Both the position numbers and the translations under genes were made by a program. Of a stretch of DNA of 64,000 bases, positions 59,267 through 64,000 are shown in pieces. The DNA is taken from positions 1 to 64,000 of the forward strand of contig LXGT01000144.1 in assembly GCA_001640655.1 (NCBI GenBank). Reading direction: 5' to 3'. The notes under the pieces are model-generated. The model was not told the origin of the DNA. It was given only the letters and a program-made list of their open reading frames with translations, and did no database searches. The stretch comes from Endoconidiophora laricicola (taxonomy: Eukaryota > Ascomycota > Sordariomycetes > Microascales > Ceratocystidaceae). Each line of letters opens with the position of its first letter. Positions within the stretch are counted from its first letter, which is position 1.

Positions 59267-59500
59267 AATGGAAACGGTAGTCTTGAAACTGTCAATCACT
59301 TGCATCCCAGCACATACTGCTCAAATCCAAGTGCTGTTTTCCAAGACCCTCAACACCTTCAGCACCACCAACACCTGCAGTATATTCAACACCTCCAACA
59401 ACTTCAACAGGAACAACAGTCAATCCCCAGTCAAATCAACGCTGTTACTACATACAATTCTGAAAATGGGCACTATCGTCTATACTCTTTCCCTCCTTGA
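59267..59500 (+). other. In-frame Q-rich extension after the PHO85 amber codon
   Basis: 77 codons in the PHO85 frame, from AAT after the TAG to a TGA. The translation begins NGNGSLETVNHLHP, is rich in Q, H and N (QHLQHHQHLQ pattern), and ends YRLYSFPP. Base composition and triplet structure continue the tail of the kinase. It is not an independent gene because its only ATG is late and unsuitable. Confidence 0.55.
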
Positions 59501-60062
59501 AATTACGAACCGTCACCATCGTTTACCATGATTGAATTGTGTTTCTCGGCAATGATAATACCGAGCCTCCTCATGCCAAGATGTATACGTTCATTTGTTG
59601 ATGTGGCAATGAATGTTAGGAGTCTTCATATGTTTGAATACGCTACTACCTATAGTTGTAAGCATTGCCACAATGTCTTTTCTTTTTTTGGTGGTCGTAT
59701 GTATTACTGCTAGCTCTCATATTAGTACGCCACAGCTCAATCTATGCGTTAACTGTTCAAGTAGAGCAATATTATCTATCACATTGATACAACAATGTTA
59801 TTTACATCCCTATACCCATTTATTATGTGATATTGTCGGCTCTACCTGCCTATATATACCGTAGGAAACAAACCCAGCAAAAAAAATAGTAAAAAAAAAA
59901 ACGTAGATAGATACATTACGGTCGAGATATCAAGCCCCTTTTCAAGACAGCGTTCACTATATGTTGCCGACTTTGATATCATCAAATATATTGAACCAAG
60001 TCTTATTATTCCATGCAACTAACAAAACATTTCTCAACACTTCATCTATATAGGTGTCTAGT
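59501..60062. other. Convergent 3' intergenic DNA
   Basis: 562 bases between PHO85 and tafazzin; A/T-rich, with a run of A near 59890 and no feature recognised. Confidence 0.6.
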
Positions 60063-61282
60063 CTATAGAGTGTTGTCTCTAATTTCGCCTGCAAATGTGC
60101 TAGCTAAACGCTGTTCTCGTGGTGTTGCGGGGAACCCAGCATCCGTCTTGACTTGATCGACCATGAGCCACATACGTTCGACAGTCAATCGACGAAGCTC
60201 TTGTGCTTCTGGCGAGGCATGCAGTTCTTCAGGTCTGCGTCCTATCTTAGCCCAGCGCGCCTCCAACGAACTCCACTGTGTAATAAGATCGGCAAACTCA
60301 GAGGCGCTGTCTACGGCAGAGCCAAAAGCAATGCGGACATCTACATTTCGCTTAGGTAGCCAGCGGGGATCGCGGTCTTCGGGCATGATGGCATTAGTGC
60401 CGTTGATGAACATGGGAATTATTGCAGGTGGTGGGCTAGACTCGAGCACAAAACGTGCGACACCCCATTTGAAGTAACGCATGACATTCATGGGAGATTG
60501 AGTTATACAGCCCTCAGGGAATACGTGAAGCCAAATGTTGCGGTTACGACGGAAGAACGCCGGCGAACGATGCAAGTCTTTGCCATCCGTGGAATATGAA
60601 GGAGTGAGAATGCCTCCTATACTGCTCTGGCTAAGCGAAGATAGCATGCGCAGTGCCTGGGTCATGGATGGCTGTTCGACGCCGCCATTAGAGGAGTATC
60701 TGAAACGGTGAGTGGGCATCACCTGTCCTAGAGCGAAGAAGGTTGACACCAAGCTTCAATGGGCAATGTCAGTGATCAAGTAAGTAACCATTACGGCGGT
60801 TCCTAGGGGCGTGGACTGGCAGCATACGGTGATTGGAAGCAGATGTCATGAGCACCGAGACTCCAACGCATGACTCCCGGATTTATGATGTAACGGAATG
60901 GTAGAACACCCCATATCAATGGATCATCCACACTATTACACAAGTTAGCAGACATACACTTAGATATATGTATATTGCACTTTTAGTCGTTCAATACTCG
61001 AAGACATACAGCGAGCGAGCGTCTGTATGACACGCCATTACAAGTCATATACCAGCCGACTTACACAGAAACATGATTTGAGATAGTTAATAATCCGCGC
61101 TTTTGAGTGCCGGCCCTCCTCTTATCCAACTGATCAAGCAAGTGTTCGATGCCAGTGACATGGACATTGTTCAAGCCATAAAGATACGTCTTGCATATCA
61201 GACCAACTGCCCCCATAACGGCACCTGAAGCCAGGCGCCATGGTAGCGTAGGCAATTCTGGTAATAAAGCATCGACATCCAT
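60063..61282 (-). CDS. Tafazzin, cardiolipin transacylase (TAZ1)
   Basis: Three exons, 61282-61065, 60932-60828 and 60753-60063, encode 337 residues. The start at 61282 (MDVDALLPELP) is preferred over an upstream in-frame Met because of the typical WRLASG N-terminus. The acyltransferase HX4D motif is N-H-V-S-V-V-D-D, formed across the first splice junction. Later blocks include IINPGVMRW, GQVMPTHR, HVFPEGCITQ and PMFINGTNAIMPED. Tafazzin remodels cardiolipin acyl chains in mitochondrial membranes. The first intron is 132 bases and the second 74. A G33 tract (C33 on the coding strand) lies 133 bases upstream of the start. Confidence 0.93.
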
Positions 61283-61412
61283 GTTGTTGGTGGATACAAT
61301 AATTTGGATCACAAGTAGATAGAAACAAGGCAGTATCAGTCAGTCAGCCAAGTTAGCAACGACAACGTCAGTTGTACCAAGAACTAATATGGTACCGCGC
61401 GGTCAGGCAGAT

Positions 61413-61450
<38 letters not shown>

Positions 61451-62307
61451 GGAAGCGCAGTTTTTGCTTTCTTCCTTTCTTTGATATCGCCGTCGACGTC
61501 AAAGTGTATGTGTGCCCTCAAAGCCCAACGCCAAAGACAGTTGATGAGGGCGAATAATTTCTGTCAAGAAATCGGCCCTCAGTGTTTGGTTCAGTTGTAT
61601 GCTTGGTGCAAGTTAAAGCAGGGTTCGATGAAATTAAAGTTTTTTGTAGTTTTCTTGATTGGCTGGCCCAGCTGAGTTGGACAGCTAGTCTAAAAAAGAA
61701 GAAAAAAAATTGCGGTCCTGTTTAGATTACCGAACAAGATAAATAGAGATATAACCAGCAACATCATATAGTGATGTATACTACTATATAAAGCCCTAAT
61801 ACACCTATGATGCAGTAAACACAGTGTCGGTCCCCTTCAATTTATGTTTCCATATTATAGCCATGACCAGGAGTGTAACAATAAGAATAAGATGTCAAGT
61901 TGCTAGTGATCACAACGTATATAATGGCTTGTTGCAAATTGGTTGACTTATTGTGGATATGAGATAACAGCTTGTTGGGGTAACAATGGTGGATAAGAGT
62001 GGAAGAGAACTACATTCTTTTCATAGGCTGACTTGAATTTAGATGCAGAAAAGGGTCTTGTTATCTATAAGTTTCACATGCAGGAGCATATGATTCAATA
62101 AGACCAAGACCTTCTAGGGAAAAACATCACAAAAAGAATGAACTCAATAGGAGGGTTATATACCACTAACCCTAGCTACTATCCATGTAGATACTGGTTG
62201 GTTGACAATCTCTATTGTGTATTTTTCAACTTTCAATCAACGCACCAACTGTTAATCGCTAATATCTTTTGTTACTTTTTTCATTACTTCCATTCAAAAT
62301 CAGAACA
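61283..62307. other. Divergent promoter region, tafazzin and NOSIP-like gene
   Basis: About 1.0 kb. It contains the 33-base G tract at 61415-61447 and a run of A near 61700. No coding frame is convincing. Confidence 0.55.
61415..61447. repeat. Homopolymer tract of 33 G
   Basis: An uninterrupted G33 run, the longest homopolymer in the window. It could form G-quadruplexes and is hard to sequence, so its true length is uncertain. Confidence 0.85.
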
Positions 62308-63480
62308 ATGTCTCATAGTAAGTTACGTGAGCTCAAGCCAAGAGGATAATGATCAAACTGCTGACAGAACTGAATTATAGGCAAACGAAACACGTCACGT
62401 CCAGTGTTTACTGCTCACGAGCGGTCAATTGCCCGTGCTGCGTGGTCATCATATAGTGCACGACTGGGCAGGGACTCATTCTTGCGCCTTGGATCGTGTA
62501 TTCTCTGCCTCGAATCAGCACGTGATCCAGTCTGCTGTTCGCACGGTGATGTGTTTTGCCGGGAATGCGCGCTAGCAAATGTTCTCTCACAAAAGAAAGA
62601 GATCAAGCGTGCCACCAAGGTGCAGGAGAGGGCTATCCTAGAAGTAGAAAGAGAGGCTCAGCAAACCTTCAAGCGGGAAAAAGAGCGAGAAGTCAAGGAG
62701 TGGGAGCAGGTGCAGGCTGGACTGAGCAACGGCTCAGCAAGGCTAGTCGCTGAAATCAGCAAGGCGACAACTATTGGCCAGCCTCAAAGAAACCAGCTTC
62801 TTCTTGAGGAGGCGGCGGCTGACGATGATAAGCAGCGTGGAACCAAGCGTAAATTATTGGAGCCCGATGCTATAGCTGCTGCAGCCACTGCTACTCGCCT
62901 AAAGACTCAGCGCTTACTTGCCGACGAGGCTGCTGCTGAGCCATCACTACCGTCATTTTGGACCCCGTCGTTGACTCCTTCTGTAGCACCAGCTGCAGCC
63001 TTGGCAGCGAAGAAAGTCAAGCAAGGCCCTATATGCCCTGGTTCTCAGGCGAACCACGAGCATGTGCTAAGTGCCAAGCATCTCATCACTCTCAAGTTCA
63101 GCGGTGAGGGTGGTCGTGAATGGACTCATGAGAATTATGAGTCGAAAAAGACTGAGAGAAATGCCGACAAATGGTATTGTCCTATCTGCATCAAGCCGCT
63201 GTCAAACGCCAGTAAAGCTGTGGTTGCGAAAGATTGTGGCCATGTATTTTGTCGGGCATGTACTAGCATGCTTCTTGAGACGACCAAAAGCGGTAAAGGC
63301 AAAGCTCCTGTTAAAGAAGAAAAGACGCAATGCTATATATGTAGTGGTCTAATCACTTGCGATGGGACCCGGAAGAATGGCCTCCCCATAGGCTTAGTCG
63401 AGCTTAAAAGCGAGGGTACTGGATTTTCTGCTAAGGGATCTAGCAAGGTGGAAAAGACGACGACAGCTTTTAATGTTTAG
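62308..63480 (+). CDS. NOSIP-type RING/U-box E3 ligase
   Basis: Two exons, 62308-62317 and 62381-63480, encode 369 residues. The first coding exon is only 10 bases (MSH plus one base), joined by a 63-base intron with donor GTAAGT and acceptor TTATAG. The resulting start MSHSKRNTSRPVFTAHE is the conserved NOSIP N-terminus. The first U-box-like finger spans about 43-80 (CILCLESARDPVCCSHGDVFCRECAL) followed by QKKEIKR. A charged coiled coil and basic linker come next, then a second RING-like finger (CPICIKPL, CGHVFCRAC, CYICSG). NOSIP proteins act as nuclear E3 ligases and associate with the spliceosome. Motifs are clear; the substrate is unknown. Confidence 0.9.
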
Positions 63481-64000
63481 TGTTTAGATGCCAGGATGCC
63501 CTCATGTAACTTTTTGACTCATTACTCGAATGCAACGCTCCAGATCAATCAGCCTTTAGAGGATTATCTGGAAATATTTTCCGTTTTCTTAATGCGACTT
63601 TGCAGTCCGATATACCTATCTAGAATATGCGACCAACAAACATCGACGGACTTTTCTTTTCAGTTGTTTCATAGTATCTTGCAGCCTATCTATGTCCGAT
63701 GATTCAGCTATAGGTACAAGCCACACATATCTTATTGAAGACATACACTTTTGCAGTGATGACGATGATGAACTTTGAACGAGCTTCACTTGCTAGGTTC
63801 ATTTCGTCTTCAAACCTTTGACGCAAAACTTAAACCACCACTTGTACCTCTTGTCCACAACACGACAATGCCACGGTGATTCATCTTACGGGGGGCGGCT
63901 TATATAATAATAGAGGCTAGCCTCACCTAATGATAGAGGACGCGCTTGTCTGTTTCGCAGGCCTATCAGTGGAACTTTGCCTGGTAATAAATAACTCCGC
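63481..64000. other. 3' end of window
   Basis: 520 bases downstream of the NOSIP-like gene. No complete coding frame or RNA gene is recognised; the sequence runs off the window. Confidence 0.6.

Noticed and set aside
59067..59531. Ser/Asn-rich ORF overlapping the PHO85 3' end
   Set aside because: Another frame of the CAG-rich tail; the in-frame extension explains the region better.

Overview
This window reads as nuclear DNA of a filamentous ascomycete (Pezizomycotina). The signs are short GT-AG introns (about 59-290 bases) with CTAAC/CTAAT branch sites, a Zn2Cys6 regulator with a fungal-type C-terminal domain, long low-complexity regulatory proteins, and intergenic DNA full of homopolymers and microsatellites. 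I cannot name a genus. The two pyrimidine-salvage enzymes resemble the characterised Neurospora (thymine hydroxylase) and Cordyceps/Metarhizium (isoorotate decarboxylase) proteins as I remember them, without any search.

Layout. Bases 1-11,350 and 15,000-22,400 are gene-poor. They hold an intron-bearing tRNA-His, dispersed degenerate repeats, one very small ORF with a TATA box and a probably broken membrane-protein gene. Between them stands one Zn2Cys6 transcription factor (12,530-14,967) with a long pyrimidine-rich leader that seems to carry its own intron. From 22.5 kb to the right end the window is gene-rich and essentially housekeeping: a J-protein, isoorotate decarboxylase and thymine-7-hydroxylase (a divergent pair), the ATP23 protease, Aurora kinase, TIP41, a sororin-like candidate, the MRH4 helicase, a DUF155/RMD protein, an NHP10-like HMG protein, a saccharopine-dehydrogenase-like oxidoreductase, CCT8, ribosomal protein eL43, a RING-PHD protein, a septin-like pseudo-GTPase, PHO85, tafazzin and a NOSIP-type RING protein. 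I rebuilt splice sites by hand; every listed model stays in frame through all its exons.

Functional links. The clearest pathway unit is the divergent isoorotate decarboxylase / thymine-7-hydroxylase pair, which together turn thymine into uracil and share a promoter with four GATA-factor sites (nitrogen control is inferred). Cell-cycle genes recur: Aurora kinase, the sororin-like candidate with a MluI-box cluster in its promoter, and PHO85.

Points most worth a second look: PHO85 is followed in frame by a 77-codon Q-rich extension behind a single amber codon; a septin-like protein has lost its P-loop glycine and G3 motif and ends in a hydrophobic segment; a 704-residue disordered protein has a TYG-R motif and a C-terminal acidic/aromatic motif suggesting a fungal sororin; and Aurora carries a 60-base intron with no stop codon.
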